Assembly: GCF_008041835.1 (NCBI RefSeq)
Contig: NZ_VRYE01000062.1
Location: forward strand, 29,369 to 93,368
Source of the DNA: Ectopseudomonas mendocina
GTDB taxonomy: Bacteria > Pseudomonadota > Gammaproteobacteria > Pseudomonadales > Pseudomonadaceae
Direction: 5' to 3'
Length of the DNA: 64,000 nt
In this document: positions 54,896-64,000 of the stretch, one piece after another
Layout: every line of letters begins with the position of its first letter
Position numbering within the stretch: position 1 is the first letter of the stretch
Position numbers and translations under genes: made by a program
Notes under the pieces: generated by a model
The model's database searches: none
Seen by the model: the letters and a program-made list of their open reading frames with translations, nothing else
Told to the model about the DNA's origin: nothing

Positions 54896-55798
54896 CTAGC
54901 CGAGGACCTTGTCGGCGGTGTACACCGCCTCGTCGAGAAACACGTTGACCGCCGGGTGATCGCGCTCGCCCTTGCGGTAGGCGAGAAAGACGCCGCGCTG
55001 GATGTCCGGCAGCAGCGGCACAGCGGTGACGCCGGGTAGCGGTCGCACCAGACGCAGGCCGGAGACGATGGAGATGGAGTTGCCCGAGGCGACCATGGCC
55101 GCGACCATCTCGAAACCGGCGCAGTGGGCGTTGATACGCGGCGCATAGCCTGAGCGGCGGCACAGGTTGGTGATGAATTCGCCGAACGAGCTGCCAGTGG
55201 AGTCCAGCGCCCAGGCTTCGTCGCGCAGCTCGGCGATGGTCAGGCTGTCGCGCCGGGCCAGCACATGGTCGATGGGCAGCAGGACGTGCAGCTGATCCTG
55301 AGTCAGGGGAATCAGCGCGTAGTGTTCGCGGTTTTCGTCGGGCTGCACGGCCAGGTCGTCGATCACCGCCACGTCGATCTGCCAGGCGCCAAGGGCGCTG
55401 AGGCTTTCCTGCGGTTCCAGTTCCAATACCACCACGTTCAGCCGCGGGTAGGCGCTGCGTAGCGCACGCACGGTTTGCGCGATCACCGCCACGGCGATCG
55501 AGGGGAAAGCAGCCACGCGCAATTCACCGGCGATTTCCCCGCGCAGCAGCGCCAGCTCCGAGCGCGCTTCGTCGAGCACCATGAGAATGCGCTCGGCATG
55601 CGCCACCAGCCGCTCGCCAGCCGGGGTGAGCACCACGCCGCGCCCGCGTCGCTCGATCAACGCCATGTCCGCCTCGCGTTCAAGCTGGGCCACCTGCTGT
55701 GAGACGGCCGAAGGCGTCAGGTGCAGCGACTCGGCAGCCGCCGCCATGGTGCGGCAGCGGGCCAGTTCACGCAGGGTGCGCAGGCGGGTGATGTCCAT
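54896..55798 (-). CDS. LysR-family transcriptional regulator
   Basis: 300 aa. Winged helix (1-60; MDITRLRTLRELARCRTMAA, LTPSAVSQQVAQLE) and a LysR co-inducer domain. Divergent from the serine deaminase gene; the shared 181-bp gap contains GTTA-N8-TAAC-N6-GTTA (55814-55839) that may be its binding site, so control of sdaA is plausible. Confidence 0.9.
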   Translation of the reverse strand: MDITRLRTLRELARCRTMAAAAESLHLTPSAVSQQVAQLEREADMALIERRGRGVVLTPAGERLVAHAERILMVLDEARSELALLRGEIAGELRVAAFPSIAVAVIAQTVRALRSAYPRLNVVVLELEPQESLSALGAWQIDVAVIDDLAVQPDENREHYALIPLTQDQLHVLLPIDHVLARRDSLTIAELRDEAWALDSTGSSFGEFITNLCRRSGYAPRINAHCAGFEMVAAMVASGNSISIVSGLRLVRPLPGVTAVPLLPDIQRGVFLAYRKGERDHPAVNVFLDEAVYTADKVLG

Positions 55799-55813
55799 GA
55801 CGCGCTCTCAATA

Positions 55814-55860
55814 GTTAAGGGTCGCTAACGAATAGGTTAAAAATAAATCAGTATACATAA
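55814..55860. promoter_or_regulatory. Candidate LysR site and -10 upstream of sdaA
   Basis: GTTA (55814-55817), TAAC (55826-55829) and GTTA (55836-55839) make two partly overlapping inverted pairs, followed by an A/T-rich stretch and CATAAT (55855-55860) as a possible -10 on the plus strand. Confidence 0.35.
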
Positions 55861-55979
55861 TGATATGGCCGGCCTTAGATAGAGATATCCACACGCGCTG
55901 AACCGGGCGCGTGGTTCACCCACATACAGGCATCGCTGAAACCCGGTTTCAGCCGTGCCCACAGAAGAAGAATCTCGCC

Positions 55980-57368
55980 ATGGCTATCAGCGTTTTCGAC
56001 CTGTTCAAAGTCGGTATCGGCCCCTCCAGCTCCCACACCGTCGGCCCGATGCGCGCGGCCGCGCTGTTCACCCACGCCCTGGAAAACCACGGCCACATGC
56101 CGCAGGTGACCCGCGTCGCCGCCGAGCTGTACGGCTCGCTGGGCGCCACCGGCAAGGGCCACGGCAGTGACAAGGCGGTGTTGCTCGGCCTCAGCGGCCA
56201 TGAGCCGGATACGGTCAACGTCGATCAGGTGCCCGAGTACATCGAGGCCATCCGCCGCGACAAGCGCATCGTCCTGGCCGGCAAGCATGCCGTGGCCTTC
56301 GACGAGAAGGCCGACCTGAAGATGTTCCGCAAGGCGCTGCCGCTGCACGCCAACGGCCTGCGCTTCGCCGCCTTCGACGCCGCCGGTATCCAGCTGCACG
56401 AGGCCACCTATTATTCGGTGGGCGGCGGTTTCGTGGTCAGCGAGGCCATCCTCGCCGACGGCTCCAAGCACAAGGTCATCGCCCCGGACGCCACCAGCCT
56501 GCCGCTGCCGTTTCGCAGCGGTGCCGATCTGCTGCGCCTGAGCCGCGAACACGGCATTGGCATCGCCGAAATCATGCGCCGTAACGAACGCCACTGGCGC
56601 AGCGACGAAGAGACCGAAGCCGGCCTGCTGGAGATCTGGAAGGTGATGCAGGCCTGCGTGGAGCGAGGCTGCCGCACCGAGGGCATTCTCGCTGGCGGCT
56701 TCAAGGTGCGCCGTCGCGCGGCGATTCTGGCGCGCAAGTTGGGCGGCTTCCAGCGCAGTTACCTGGAGGACCCGCTGCGCATGCTCGACTGGGTCAACCT
56801 CTGGGCACTGGCGGTGAACGAAGAGAACGCCGCCGGTGGCCGTGTGGTCACCGCGCCAACCAACGGCGCCGCCGGCATCATTCCGGCGGTGCTGCACTAC
56901 TACGCCAACGCCATTTCCGGTGCCAGCGAACGCGGCATCATCGATTTTCTGCTGACCGCCGGTGCCATCGGCATCCTCTACAAGGAAAACGCCTCGATCA
57001 GCGGCGCCGAAGTCGGCTGCCAGGGTGAAGTCGGCGTGGCCTGCTCGATGGCCGCCGGGGCGCTGTGCGCGGTGCTCGGCGGCACCCCGGAGCAGGTCGA
57101 GAACGCCGCCGAAATCGGCATGGAGCACCACCTGGGCCTGACCTGCGACCCGGTCGGCGGCCTGGTGCAGATCCCCTGCATCGAGCGCAACGCCATCGCT
57201 TCGGTGAAAGCCATCAACGCCGCACGCATGGCGCTGTACGGCGACGGCTCGCACTACGTCAGCCTGGACAAGGTGATCAAGACCATGCGCGAAACCGGCG
57301 CCGACATGCTGACCAAGTACAAGGAAACCGCCCGTGGCGGCCTGGCGGTGAACATCATCGAGTGCTGA
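55980..57368 (+). CDS. sdaA: L-serine ammonia-lyase (iron-sulfur type)
   Basis: Converts L-serine to pyruvate and ammonia. 462 aa single-chain SdaA type: N-terminal beta domain (1-165) opening [20 protein letters not shown], and catalytic domain with cluster-binding Cys in [15 protein letters not shown] and [15 protein letters not shown]. Start at 55980 is the family start; the frame is open upstream but non-conserved. A strong terminator follows. Pseudomonas often has a second copy elsewhere, so sdaA versus sdaB is not decided. Confidence 0.93.
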   Translation: MAISVFDLFKVGIGPSSSHTVGPMRAAALFTHALENHGHMPQVTRVAAELYGSLGATGKGHGSDKAVLLGLSGHEPDTVNVDQVPEYIEAIRRDKRIVLAGKHAVAFDEKADLKMFRKALPLHANGLRFAAFDAAGIQLHEATYYSVGGGFVVSEAILADGSKHKVIAPDATSLPLPFRSGADLLRLSREHGIGIAEIMRRNERHWRSDEETEAGLLEIWKVMQACVERGCRTEGILAGGFKVRRRAAILARKLGGFQRSYLEDPLRMLDWVNLWALAVNEENAAGGRVVTAPTNGAAGIIPAVLHYYANAISGASERGIIDFLLTAGAIGILYKENASISGAEVGCQGEVGVACSMAAGALCAVLGGTPEQVENAAEIGMEHHLGLTCDPVGGLVQIPCIERNAIASVKAINAARMALYGDGSHYVSLDKVIKTMRETGADMLTKYKETARGGLAVNIIEC

Positions 57369-57386
57369 TGCACGACCGCCAGATAC

Positions 57387-57424
57387 AAAAACGCCGCGAA
57401 CCCTGACAGGTTCGCGGCGTTTTT
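57387..57424 (+). terminator. Strong terminator after sdaA
   Basis: 15-bp stem AAAACGCCGCGAACC / GGTTCGCGGCGTTTT with a 6-base loop, T-rich on both strands, so possibly bidirectional. Confidence 0.92.
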
Positions 57425-57508
57425 GTGTGTGGCAGGGGGCGATGATCGGGCGTTGAAAGCCCCCTCTCACCCTGATGCCAGTCAGTTAAGCGTCAACGCT
57501 GCGAATGC

Positions 57509-57582
57509 GTAGGAGCGGCGCCCCGCCGCGAACCAGGGCGATGCGCAATTGAAAAGCTTCGCCCCGGGGCGGGGCTCCTACG
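57509..57582. repeat. REP pair
   Basis: GTAGGAGCGGCGCCCCGCCG and the facing GCCCCGGGGCGGGGCTCCTA, in the 354-bp sdaA-BCCT gap. Confidence 0.85.
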
Positions 57583-57620
57583 AAAGGCCACTTTGGCGGC
57601 CTTATCTAATCGGCAACCCT

Positions 57621-57648
57621 GTCCCTCTCCCATAAATGGGAGAGGGAC
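57621..57648. repeat. Perfect palindrome CTCTCCCA-type
   Basis: 12-bp arms GTCCCTCTCCCA / TGGGAGAGGGAC with loop TAAA, related to the cluster in the pst operon at 4489. Lies 75 bp after the BCCT gene's stop codon (minus strand). Confidence 0.8.
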
Positions 57649-57722
57649 ACAGCGACGCTCTCCTCGATGCCCTTCTCCCTTGGGAGAAGGTGGCGCCAAG
57701 CGCCGGATGCGGGGTAGCCCGC

Positions 57723-59390
57723 CTAACGCGGCTCGCTCATCAGGCCTTTGACGATCGAGATACAACCCACCAGCAGCACGATGGTGAACGGCAGGCCCGT
57801 CGACACGGCCATGGCCTGCAGCGCCACCAGGCCGCCACCGAGCAGCAGGGCGATGGCAATCACGCCCTCGATGCTGGCCCAGAACACGCGCTGCGGTACC
57901 GGCGCGTTGACCTTGCCGCCCGCGGTGATGGTGTCGATCACCAGGGAGCCGGAGTCCGACGAGGTGATGAAGAACACCACCACCAGCACGATGCCGATGA
58001 ACGAGGTGATACCGGTCAGCGGCATTTCACCGAGCATGCTGAACAGCTTCAGCTCGAGGCCGGCTTCCTGCGCGCCAGTGAAACCATCGACCAGCAACTG
58101 GTTGATCGCGGTGCCACCGAAGGCGGTCATCCACAGCACCGAGACCAGCGACGGCACCAGCAGCACGGCAACGAGGAATTCACGCACGCTGCGGCCACGG
58201 CTGACGCGGGCGATGAACATGCCCACGAAAGGCGACCAGCTGATCCACCAGGCCCAGTAGAAGGCGGTCCAGCCCTGGCTGAAGTTGGCGTCTTCACGGC
58301 CGACCGGGTTGGACAACGCCGGCAGGTACTGCAGGTAGGCGCCGAGGTTCTTGAAGAAGCCGGTGAAGATCGCCAGGGTCGGCCCGGCGATGATGATGAA
58401 CAGCAGCAGGGCCATGGCCAGGCCCATGTTGATCTCCGACAGGCGCTTGACCCCCTTGTCGAGGCCGGCAACCACCGAGGCCAGGGCAATCAGGGTGATG
58501 GCGACGATAAGCAGTACCTTGGTGGTGTCCGTGGCCGGGATGCCGAACAGGTACTCCAAACCCGCAGCCGCCTGCTCCGCGCCCAAACCCAGCGAAGTGA
58601 CCAGACCGAACAGGGTGGCGAACACCGCGAGGATGTCGACGATATGCCCCGGCCAGCCCCAGACGCGCTCACCGAGAATCGGGTAGAAGATCGAGCGGAT
58701 CGACAGCGGCAGGCCCTTGTTGAATGAGAACAGCGCCAGCGCCAGCGCGACAATGGCGTATATCGCCCAGGGGTGCAGGCCCCAGTGGAAGATGGTCGCG
58801 GCCATGCCCAGGCGCACGGCTTCTTCGGCGTTGCCGGCGGCGCCACCAAGTGGTGCCCAGTCGGTGCGCACACCGTCCTCACCGACGGTGATGCCGCCCA
58901 TCGCCGAACTGTAGTGCGACATGGGTTCGGACACACCGTAGAACATCAGACCGATACCCATACCGGCAGCGAACAGCATGGAGAACCAGCCCATGTAGGT
59001 GTAGTCGGGAGTCGCGTCCTTGCCGCCGATACGCACCTTGCCCAGTGGCGAAAGGATCAGACCTATACAGAGGATGACGAAGATGTTGGCGGCGCCGATG
59101 AAGAACCAGGCCATGTGGTGGGTGAGCCAGTCGCGCAGCCCGCTGAACAGCGGCTCGATCTGGTTCTGTAGGGCCAGGGCGAGGATCACGAAAATCACCG
59201 CGACGATCGCGGAGATGGTGAAAACCTTGCCGTGAATGTCGAGGGAAAGGACGAACTGGCCCTTGATGTTGTCCTGACCGATGACGTAGTCGGTGTCGAT
59301 CAGGTTGGCTTCGCCGGTTGGCGCCGGGATGCCTTCGTGGGTCTGTGCTGTGGATGACGGGGTCGTGTCATGTGAAGGGACGTTTCCCAT
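57723..59390 (-). CDS. BCCT-family transporter
   Basis: 555 aa inner-membrane carrier with 12 predicted helices. The BCCT signature WAWWISWSPFVGMFIARVS is clear, and the substrate-box region holds GMGIGLMFYGVSEPMSHY. These carriers take up betaine, choline or carnitine with sodium or protons. Cytoplasmic tails are short, without the long osmosensing C-terminus of BetP. Convergent with sdaA; substrate not decided from sequence. Confidence 0.93.
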   Translation of the reverse strand: MGNVPSHDTTPSSTAQTHEGIPAPTGEANLIDTDYVIGQDNIKGQFVLSLDIHGKVFTISAIVAVIFVILALALQNQIEPLFSGLRDWLTHHMAWFFIGAANIFVILCIGLILSPLGKVRIGGKDATPDYTYMGWFSMLFAAGMGIGLMFYGVSEPMSHYSSAMGGITVGEDGVRTDWAPLGGAAGNAEEAVRLGMAATIFHWGLHPWAIYAIVALALALFSFNKGLPLSIRSIFYPILGERVWGWPGHIVDILAVFATLFGLVTSLGLGAEQAAAGLEYLFGIPATDTTKVLLIVAITLIALASVVAGLDKGVKRLSEINMGLAMALLLFIIIAGPTLAIFTGFFKNLGAYLQYLPALSNPVGREDANFSQGWTAFYWAWWISWSPFVGMFIARVSRGRSVREFLVAVLLVPSLVSVLWMTAFGGTAINQLLVDGFTGAQEAGLELKLFSMLGEMPLTGITSFIGIVLVVVFFITSSDSGSLVIDTITAGGKVNAPVPQRVFWASIEGVIAIALLLGGGLVALQAMAVSTGLPFTIVLLVGCISIVKGLMSEPR

Positions 59391-59676
59391 ACGTGGCGTA
59401 CTCCTTGATGTGTTGTGGGCTCGCTAAGCCGAACGTGAACAGGACGGATGCCCTCCTCCAATTAAAGACGACCCACGAGCGGGTCGAACCGACAAGGGTA
59501 GCACATGAATTTGGCTCACCAAAAATTACAGACACATGAAATAGCTGAATAATTCCCTGGCACATGGCGATATGCCTGGCACTGCCACACTGCGAAACAC
59601 CATGGCAGGATGCATGCAGAACGCTCTGCAACCGCCGTAGTCAGTAGCACACGACCTGTGCAAAGGAAGAGCCTGC

Positions 59677-61122
59677 ATGCCTGTGGATTTCGGCATTCCC
59701 CATCTGTTCGCCTACCTCATCGCCGGCGTCCACGCGCTGGGCGTGCTGGCCGCCATCCATGCCGTACTGACCGTGCGCACCGCACAGGGCGCGCTGGCCT
59801 GGGGCCTGTCGCTGTTCTTCATGCCCTACCTGACGCTGTTGCCATACCTGATCTTCGGCCGCAGCCGCTTCGATGCCTACGTCAAGGCGCGGCGCCAGGC
59901 CGACAAGCAAATGCACCACGCTATGGCCGCACAGGACTGGCGCCCCTGGGTCGAAGAAGCCAAGGCCGCGCATCTGTCGCCGGCCTACGAGCGCCTGCGC
60001 GCGCTGCCGCGTCTGTCGCATTTGCCGGGGCTGACCGGCAACCGCGTCGAACTGCTGATCGATGGCGAAGCCACCTTCGCGGCGATCTTCGCAGCCCTGG
60101 CCAGCGCCCAGCAGGTGATCCTGTTACAGTTCTTCATCATCCGTGACGACAGCCTCGGCCGGCGTCTGCGCGACGTGCTGCTGGAGCGCGCCGCTGCGGG
60201 TGTACAGGTGCATGTGCTGTATGACGGCGTCGGCAGCCATGCGCTGTCCACCGCCTTTATCGAGCGCCTGCGCCGGGGCGGCGTGCAGGTACATGCCTTC
60301 CCCACCCGCGCCGGTTTGCTCAATCGCTTTCAGCTGAATTTCCGCAACCACCGCAAGATCGTCGTGGTCGACGGCGAAATCGGCTTTCTCGGCGGGCTCA
60401 ACGTCGGCATCGAATACCTAGGCCAGAAGCCGCCGCTGGCGCCCTGGCGCGACACCCAAGTCGAGGTGCGCGGACCGGTGGTGGCCAGCCTGCAGGAAGC
60501 CTTCGCCGAAGACTGGTACTGGGCCTGCCAGGCGCTGCCACCCCTGCTGCTGCCAAGCAAGCAGGACGAACCTGGCCAGCTCTGTCAGGTGATCGCCAGC
60601 GGCCCGGCCGACGCGCAGGAAACCTGTTCGCTGCTGTTCGTCGAAGCGATTCACGCCGCGCGCGAGCGGGTGTGGCTGAGCAGCCCCTATTTCGTGCCCG
60701 ACGAGGCGCTGTCCGCCGCGCTGCGTCTGGCCGTGATGCGCGGCGTCGATGTGCGTCTGTTGCTGCCGGCGCGCCCGGACCACCGCATCGTTTTCGCTGC
60801 TTCCAGCCTGTACGCCTTCGAGGCGCTGCGCGCCGGCGTGCGGGTGTTCCGCTACCAACCGGGCTTCCTGCATCAGAAGGCGCTGCTGATCGACCACGAC
60901 GCCTGCGTGCTGGGCAGCGCCAACCTCGACAATCGCTCGCTCCGCCTGAATTTCGAGGTCAGCCTGCTGACCTTCGACGAGGGCTTCAACGCCCAGGTCG
61001 CCACCATGCTGGAAGACGACTTCAGCCGCTCGCGCGAACTGGTCAATGCCGACCAGCGTAACCTGCACCGCCTGCAGCAACTGGGCATGCGCGTGGCACG
61101 GCTGATTTCGCCGATTCTCTGA
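59677..61122 (+). CDS. cls: Cardiolipin synthase
   Basis: Joins two phosphatidylglycerols to cardiolipin at the inner membrane. 481 aa: two N-terminal helices (about 8-60), then two phospholipase-D domains with HKD motifs in [17 protein letters not shown] (about 224) and [20 protein letters not shown] (about 398). The TLLPYLIFG segment is family-typical. It stands alone after a 286-bp gap, in which I see no clear promoter or repeat. Confidence 0.94.
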   Translation: MPVDFGIPHLFAYLIAGVHALGVLAAIHAVLTVRTAQGALAWGLSLFFMPYLTLLPYLIFGRSRFDAYVKARRQADKQMHHAMAAQDWRPWVEEAKAAHLSPAYERLRALPRLSHLPGLTGNRVELLIDGEATFAAIFAALASAQQVILLQFFIIRDDSLGRRLRDVLLERAAAGVQVHVLYDGVGSHALSTAFIERLRRGGVQVHAFPTRAGLLNRFQLNFRNHRKIVVVDGEIGFLGGLNVGIEYLGQKPPLAPWRDTQVEVRGPVVASLQEAFAEDWYWACQALPPLLLPSKQDEPGQLCQVIASGPADAQETCSLLFVEAIHAARERVWLSSPYFVPDEALSAALRLAVMRGVDVRLLLPARPDHRIVFAASSLYAFEALRAGVRVFRYQPGFLHQKALLIDHDACVLGSANLDNRSLRLNFEVSLLTFDEGFNAQVATMLEDDFSRSRELVNADQRNLHRLQQLGMRVARLISPIL

Positions 61123-61246
61123 GCCCCGCGATCAGGTAACGGGGTTCGCCTGCTCAGGGCAGCACGGAAACTTTGAACGGGTGCAGAGACGCAGGTATGG
61201 TTACCGAAGCCAACGCTTGTTCGCTGCCTGCGAGATCTTGCCCATC

Positions 61247-61978
61247 ATGAAAAGATGCTCTGCCCTGCTGCTTGGCCTGTTCCTGTGCGCAATGCCCGTC
61301 CTGGCCCTGGAAGAGATTCGCGTCGGCGTCGAACTGCAGCCTTATGCGCCCTATTCCGAAGTGGTGGAGGGCGAGTACCGTGGCTATGCCCGTGATCTGC
61401 TGGACGCCTTCGCCGCGGAGCATGGCTATCGTTTCGTCTATACACCGTTGCCGGTGCGGCGTTTGCTCAATGATTATCTCGCAGGCCGGGTCGACCTGAA
61501 GTTCCCCGACCATCCACAGTGGAACGCCGATCAGAAAACTGGCCATACCCTCCACTACAGCCATCCGGCTGCACCCTACGTCGACGGTATTCTGCTCAAG
61601 CCGCAACACCTGGGTCAGGGCATGCAGCGCATCGAGCGGCTCGGCACGCAGAACGGTTTTACACCCTGGCCTTACCTGACGGAGATCCACGCCGGACGCA
61701 TCCATCTGATTCAGGCCAACCAGATCGAATCCCTGCTGCGCATGGCCAGCAGCGACCGCGTCGATGCGGTCTACCTCAACCCCAAGGTGGTGGCGCACCA
61801 TCTCGGGCAGATGGGCATGGCGACGGACAGCCTGGTTTACGACCCGACGCTGCCGCATGTGGAAGATCACTACTACCTGTCGAGCATTCGCCATCGGCAA
61901 CTGATCGAGGCGTTCAATCGCTTCCTCGCAGAGCGTGCCGACCTGGTCACGGCGATACGTTTACGCCATGGCCTGTGA
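61247..61978 (+). CDS. Periplasmic solute-binding family 3 protein
   Basis: 243 aa starting MKRCSALLLGLFLC, signal peptide ending PVLA (about 20). SBP_bac_3 fold: IRVGVELQPYAPYSEV, EGEYRGYARDLLDAF, a mid-chain Tyr/Gly binding region and LLRMASSDRVDAVYLNPKVV. No ABC permease is adjacent; such stand-alone members may sense or bind amino acids or have lost their transporter. A possible terminator lies about 115 bp downstream. Confidence 0.85.
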   Translation: MKRCSALLLGLFLCAMPVLALEEIRVGVELQPYAPYSEVVEGEYRGYARDLLDAFAAEHGYRFVYTPLPVRRLLNDYLAGRVDLKFPDHPQWNADQKTGHTLHYSHPAAPYVDGILLKPQHLGQGMQRIERLGTQNGFTPWPYLTEIHAGRIHLIQANQIESLLRMASSDRVDAVYLNPKVVAHHLGQMGMATDSLVYDPTLPHVEDHYYLSSIRHRQLIEAFNRFLAERADLVTAIRLRHGL

Positions 61979-62094
61979 CGCGGTGCACTGGCGCTGTCCT
62001 GCACCGGTAAGTGACGCTTTCTGGCCCGGCTCGTGGCAGCCGACGCCGTAAACGCTGAACTCGGTGGGGTGGAACCGCTCGCCAGCAAAAGGCA

Positions 62095-62151
62095 GACAGA
62101 TTTGTTTTTGGCTGACGGCCCTGCGTCATCAATAAATCTGTCGCTCTTTTT
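62095..62151 (+). terminator. Nested inverted repeat, possible terminator
   Basis: GACAGATTT (62095-62103) pairs with AAATCTGTC (62134-62142), and inside it TGACG (62113-62117) pairs with CGTCA (62124-62128). A CTCTTTTT run follows. It could end the solute-binding gene transcript. Nothing else recognisable in 61979-62222. Confidence 0.4.
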
Positions 62152-62222
62152 CCTTCGAATGCGCCGGCAAGGCGCTCTACCGTACCCAGACCGAAGGACA
62201 CAACCGGGTCGAGCTGACGGGG

Positions 62223-62608
62223 TTAGATGACCGGCAGATAGGGCCGCCAGGTCTCCGGCATCTGCTCCAGGCGTGGATAGCGCATGACCACCACCTGCCG
62301 ACCACGGTTGGACATAAAGCCGGTGGCGGCCAGTTCACGCATGTTGGCATCGACGAAGGGCATGCCGGTACGCCCGGCACACCAGTGCTGGAAACGCTCA
62401 TCGCAGTTGTGCGGCGTGCGGGCAGCGCCCTTCAGCCCGCCGGCCTTGAACAAGGCACTGCCATGGCGCACCAGCGTCCAGCGGAAGAAATCGCGCCAGA
62501 GCAACTCCACCCATAACCAGTGCGTGGAATCGTTGCGCCCGTATTGCGACTCGTGACGTTGCAACTCGGCCACCACGCGCCGGGCCGAGAGACAGCCATT
62601 GCCAGCCA
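62223..62608 (-). pseudogene. Remnant of a DASH-type cryptochrome/photolyase
   Basis: Reading minus-strand codons from about 62599, NGCLSARRVVAELQRHE, VELLWRDFFRWTLVRHG, and FVDANMRELAATGFMSNRGR are unmistakable parts of the FAD-binding domain of cryptochrome-DASH/photolyases. About the first two thirds of the gene are absent: the 5' junction is right after the stop codon of the next gene. The usual tail after SNRGRQ is replaced by an unrelated VVVMRYPRLEQMPETW sequence. TGGCTGGCAATGGC looks one base short of the family WLANG, suggesting a frameshift too. Not expected to be functional. Confidence 0.75.
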
Positions 62609-62618
62609 GACAGCGGCG

Positions 62619-62975
62619 TCAGGCCTCGTCGGCATCCAGCACGCTGAGATCGAGAGGATGCGAACGCCCCAGCCACAAGGCCCAGTCACGATGATCGCGC
62701 AGCTCGAAACCGGTGATCGGGTGTACCAGTACGTCGAGTCCTTCGCGGTGTTGCATCAGCCAGGGCAACAATTCGGCGAACAGCTCGGGACGGAAGGCCA
62801 GCTGGCAGCTCCAGCAGGGATGTGGCCCGACGAGTTGCTGATGCAGACGCCCCATTTTCAGCGGGAAGCGCTGCGCCGCTGCTTCGCACAGGGCACGCGC
62901 CTGCGGCAGCGTAGCGGCGTCGTAATAGACGTGGGCGTGGTAGCCCTTGATTCTCGGCGGCGCAGTATCCGTCAT
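62619..62975 (-). CDS. DOPA 4,5-dioxygenase family protein
   Basis: 118 aa. Family opening KGYHAHVYYDAAT (His pair), then GPHPCWSCQLAF and LDVLVHPITGFELRDH, with a likely metal site of histidines. Bacterial members act as extradiol-type dioxygenases or have unknown substrates. It begins 9 bp after aroE on the same strand, so co-transcription with aroE is likely. It ends at the photolyase remnant. Confidence 0.88.
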   Translation of the reverse strand: MTDTAPPRIKGYHAHVYYDAATLPQARALCEAAAQRFPLKMGRLHQQLVGPHPCWSCQLAFRPELFAELLPWLMQHREGLDVLVHPITGFELRDHRDWALWLGRSHPLDLSVLDADEA

Positions 62976-62984
62976 CGCGACCCC

Positions 62985-63806
62985 TCAGCCTGTCAGTTGA
63001 CGGCGCAACTCGGCCAGCACTGGCGCAGTATCCGGACGCACGCCTCGCCACAGCTCGAAGGCCTCGGCGGCCTGCTCGACCAGCATGCCCAGGCCATCCA
63101 GGCAACGCGCCGCGCCCTGTGCGGCCGCCCAGCGGTTGAAGGCGGTCGGCTCCTTGGCATACATCATGTCGTAGCAGACCGTATGCCCGGGCTGGATCAG
63201 GCTCGGCGCAATCGGTGGCAGCTCGCCCCCGAGGCTGGCGGACGTGCCGTTGACGATCAGGTCCACCGGCGCGTCGATCCAGTCGAAGCCGGTGGCCACC
63301 AGTGGGCCTAGGTCGGCAAATTCACGCACCAGTTGCTCGGCCTTGGCCACGGTGCGGTTGGCGATCACCAGCACCGCCGGTTTCTGGGCCAGGAAGGGCT
63401 CAAGCACACCGCGCACGGCACCACCGGCACCGAGCACGAGGATGCGCTTGCCGGCCAGGGCAAAGCCGGCGTTGTCCTGCAGGTCACGGGTCAGCCCGGC
63501 ACCATCGGTGTTGTCACCTAGCAGGCGGCCATCTGCCAGTTTCTGCAGGGTATTCACCGCGCCGGCGCGGCGGGCGCGCTCGGTGAGTTCGTCGGCCAGG
63601 CGAAAGGCCTCCTCCTTGAACGGCACGGTGACATTGCCGCCCAGACCGTCGGCAAAAAAGGCGCGGGCGTCGCCGACGAAGTCATCCAGCGGCGCCAGAC
63701 GCGCATCGTAGGTCAGCGCCTGGCCGGTCTGCTCGGCGAACAGGCGGTGGATCAGCGGTGATTTGCTGTGGCCGATGGGGTTGCCGAAGACGCAGTAGCG
63801 ATCCAT
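62985..63806 (-). CDS. aroE: Shikimate dehydrogenase AroE
   Basis: NADPH-dependent reduction of dehydroshikimate in aromatic amino-acid synthesis. 273 aa. Substrate pocket [13 protein letters not shown], catalytic Lys in [12 protein letters not shown] and Asp in [11 protein letters not shown]. Nucleotide fold [10 protein letters not shown] and the NADP-selecting ANRT follow. Lengths and motifs are complete. Confidence 0.96.
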   Translation of the reverse strand: MDRYCVFGNPIGHSKSPLIHRLFAEQTGQALTYDARLAPLDDFVGDARAFFADGLGGNVTVPFKEEAFRLADELTERARRAGAVNTLQKLADGRLLGDNTDGAGLTRDLQDNAGFALAGKRILVLGAGGAVRGVLEPFLAQKPAVLVIANRTVAKAEQLVREFADLGPLVATGFDWIDAPVDLIVNGTSASLGGELPPIAPSLIQPGHTVCYDMMYAKEPTAFNRWAAAQGAARCLDGLGMLVEQAAEAFELWRGVRPDTAPVLAELRRQLTG

Positions 63807-63851
63807 GGAAAGTCCTGTAACGGTAGAAAACTACGAAACTGACGCCGTCCT

Positions 63852-63937
63852 GTAGGAGCCCCGCCTCGGGGCGACGCCTTTGCTTTGCCTCGGTAGCACA
63901 CGCCGCCGTCATTCGCTGCGGGGCGCAGCTCCCACAA
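63852..63937. repeat. REP pair upstream of aroE
   Basis: GTAGGAGCCCCGCCTCGGGG and the facing CTGCGGGGCGCAGCTCCCAC (ends at 63937). Confidence 0.8.
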
Positions 63938-63946
63938 GAAAATTCG

Positions 63947-64000
63947 TAGCCCGGATGAAATCCGGGAGCGGTCGATAAGTGCCCCGGATTGCATCCGTAT
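63947..64000. repeat. Paired GTAGCCCGGAT palindrome, cut by the window end
   Basis: GTAGCCCGGATGAAATCCGG and the facing CCCCGGATTGCATCCG, same family as 38016-38076; the right side is truncated. Confidence 0.7.

Noticed and set aside
62095..62142. Integron attC-like site from nested inverted repeats
   Set aside because: No core-site motifs of attC, no integrase and no cassette; a terminator or simple hairpin explains it better.
61947..62201. 84-codon minus-strand frame after the solute-binding gene
   Set aside because: It crosses the nested inverted repeat, has no recognisable family features and no ribosome site.

Overview
This is a GC-rich chromosomal segment of a Pseudomonas, most like the P. 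mendocina / P. oleovorans group. The gene order repeats long stretches known from P. aeruginosa: the pstS-pstC-pstA-pstB-phoU block, ampDh2-marC-diguanylate cyclase-nuclease-dsbA-cytochrome c4-cytochrome c5-engB-polA-thrB-znuA/zur-znuC-znuB-metN-metI-metQ, and a dksA2/folE2 zinc locus. The gaps are full of Pseudomonas-type REP palindromes. Genes are dense on both strands. I found no tRNA, rRNA, prophage, transposase, CRISPR array or defence island, so this is mainly core genome with some decay and small mobile debris.

Layout. 1-8.3 kb: high-affinity phosphate uptake on the minus strand, with two recognisable Pho-box promoters (before pstS and before pstC). 8.3-9.5 kb: a scar with a large intergenic repeat, a truncated sensor kinase and an orphan receiver protein. 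9.5-15.5 kb: a peptidoglycan amidase lipoprotein, a MarC-type membrane protein, a diguanylate cyclase, a nuclease-fold enzyme, DsbA and cytochromes c4 and c5. 15.8-17.2 kb: a MITE-like element, engB, and the AlgU-dependent small RNA ErsA between engB and polA. 17.3-27.8 kb: polA, thrB, the zinc importer ZnuABC with its repressor Zur, and the methionine importer MetNIQ. 27.8-40.2 kb: regulators, an EAL phosphodiesterase, uvrD with a MITE touching its promoter, two tandem TRAP-type binding lipoproteins, and assorted small genes. 40.2-44 kb: a GntR regulator beside an aminotransferase and a glutamine-synthetase-like ligase, with two perfect operator-like palindromes. 44-51.4 kb: a thioesterase, a hydrolase, two COG0523 GTPases, and the zinc-starvation set dksA2-zigA-DUF1826 / folE2-yidD around an almost perfect Zur box. 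51.5-64 kb: a cNMP/CBS/DUF294 protein with an exonuclease, a 176-bp triple tandem repeat, serine deaminase, a BCCT transporter, cardiolipin synthase, a photolyase remnant and aroE.

How the genes work together. Two starvation responses dominate. Phosphate limitation acts through PhoB on pstS and pstCAB-phoU. Zinc limitation acts through Zur on znuA/zur-znuCB and on dksA2-zigA-DUF1826 / folE2-yidD, where zinc-independent substitutes (DksA2, FolE2) replace zinc enzymes. Envelope quality control is a second theme (DsbA, AmpDh2, ErsA, cardiolipin synthase, YidD).

I did not find an obviously new multi-gene system. The observations I rate highest are the two sister MITEs (one abutting the uvrD promoter), the 63-bp-spaced GntR operator pair, the extra yidD in the zinc locus, the 176-bp tandem repeat, and two gene remnants (a CHASE3-type kinase and a DASH-type photolyase). 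All functional calls rest on reading the sequence and on family knowledge; no database search was run.
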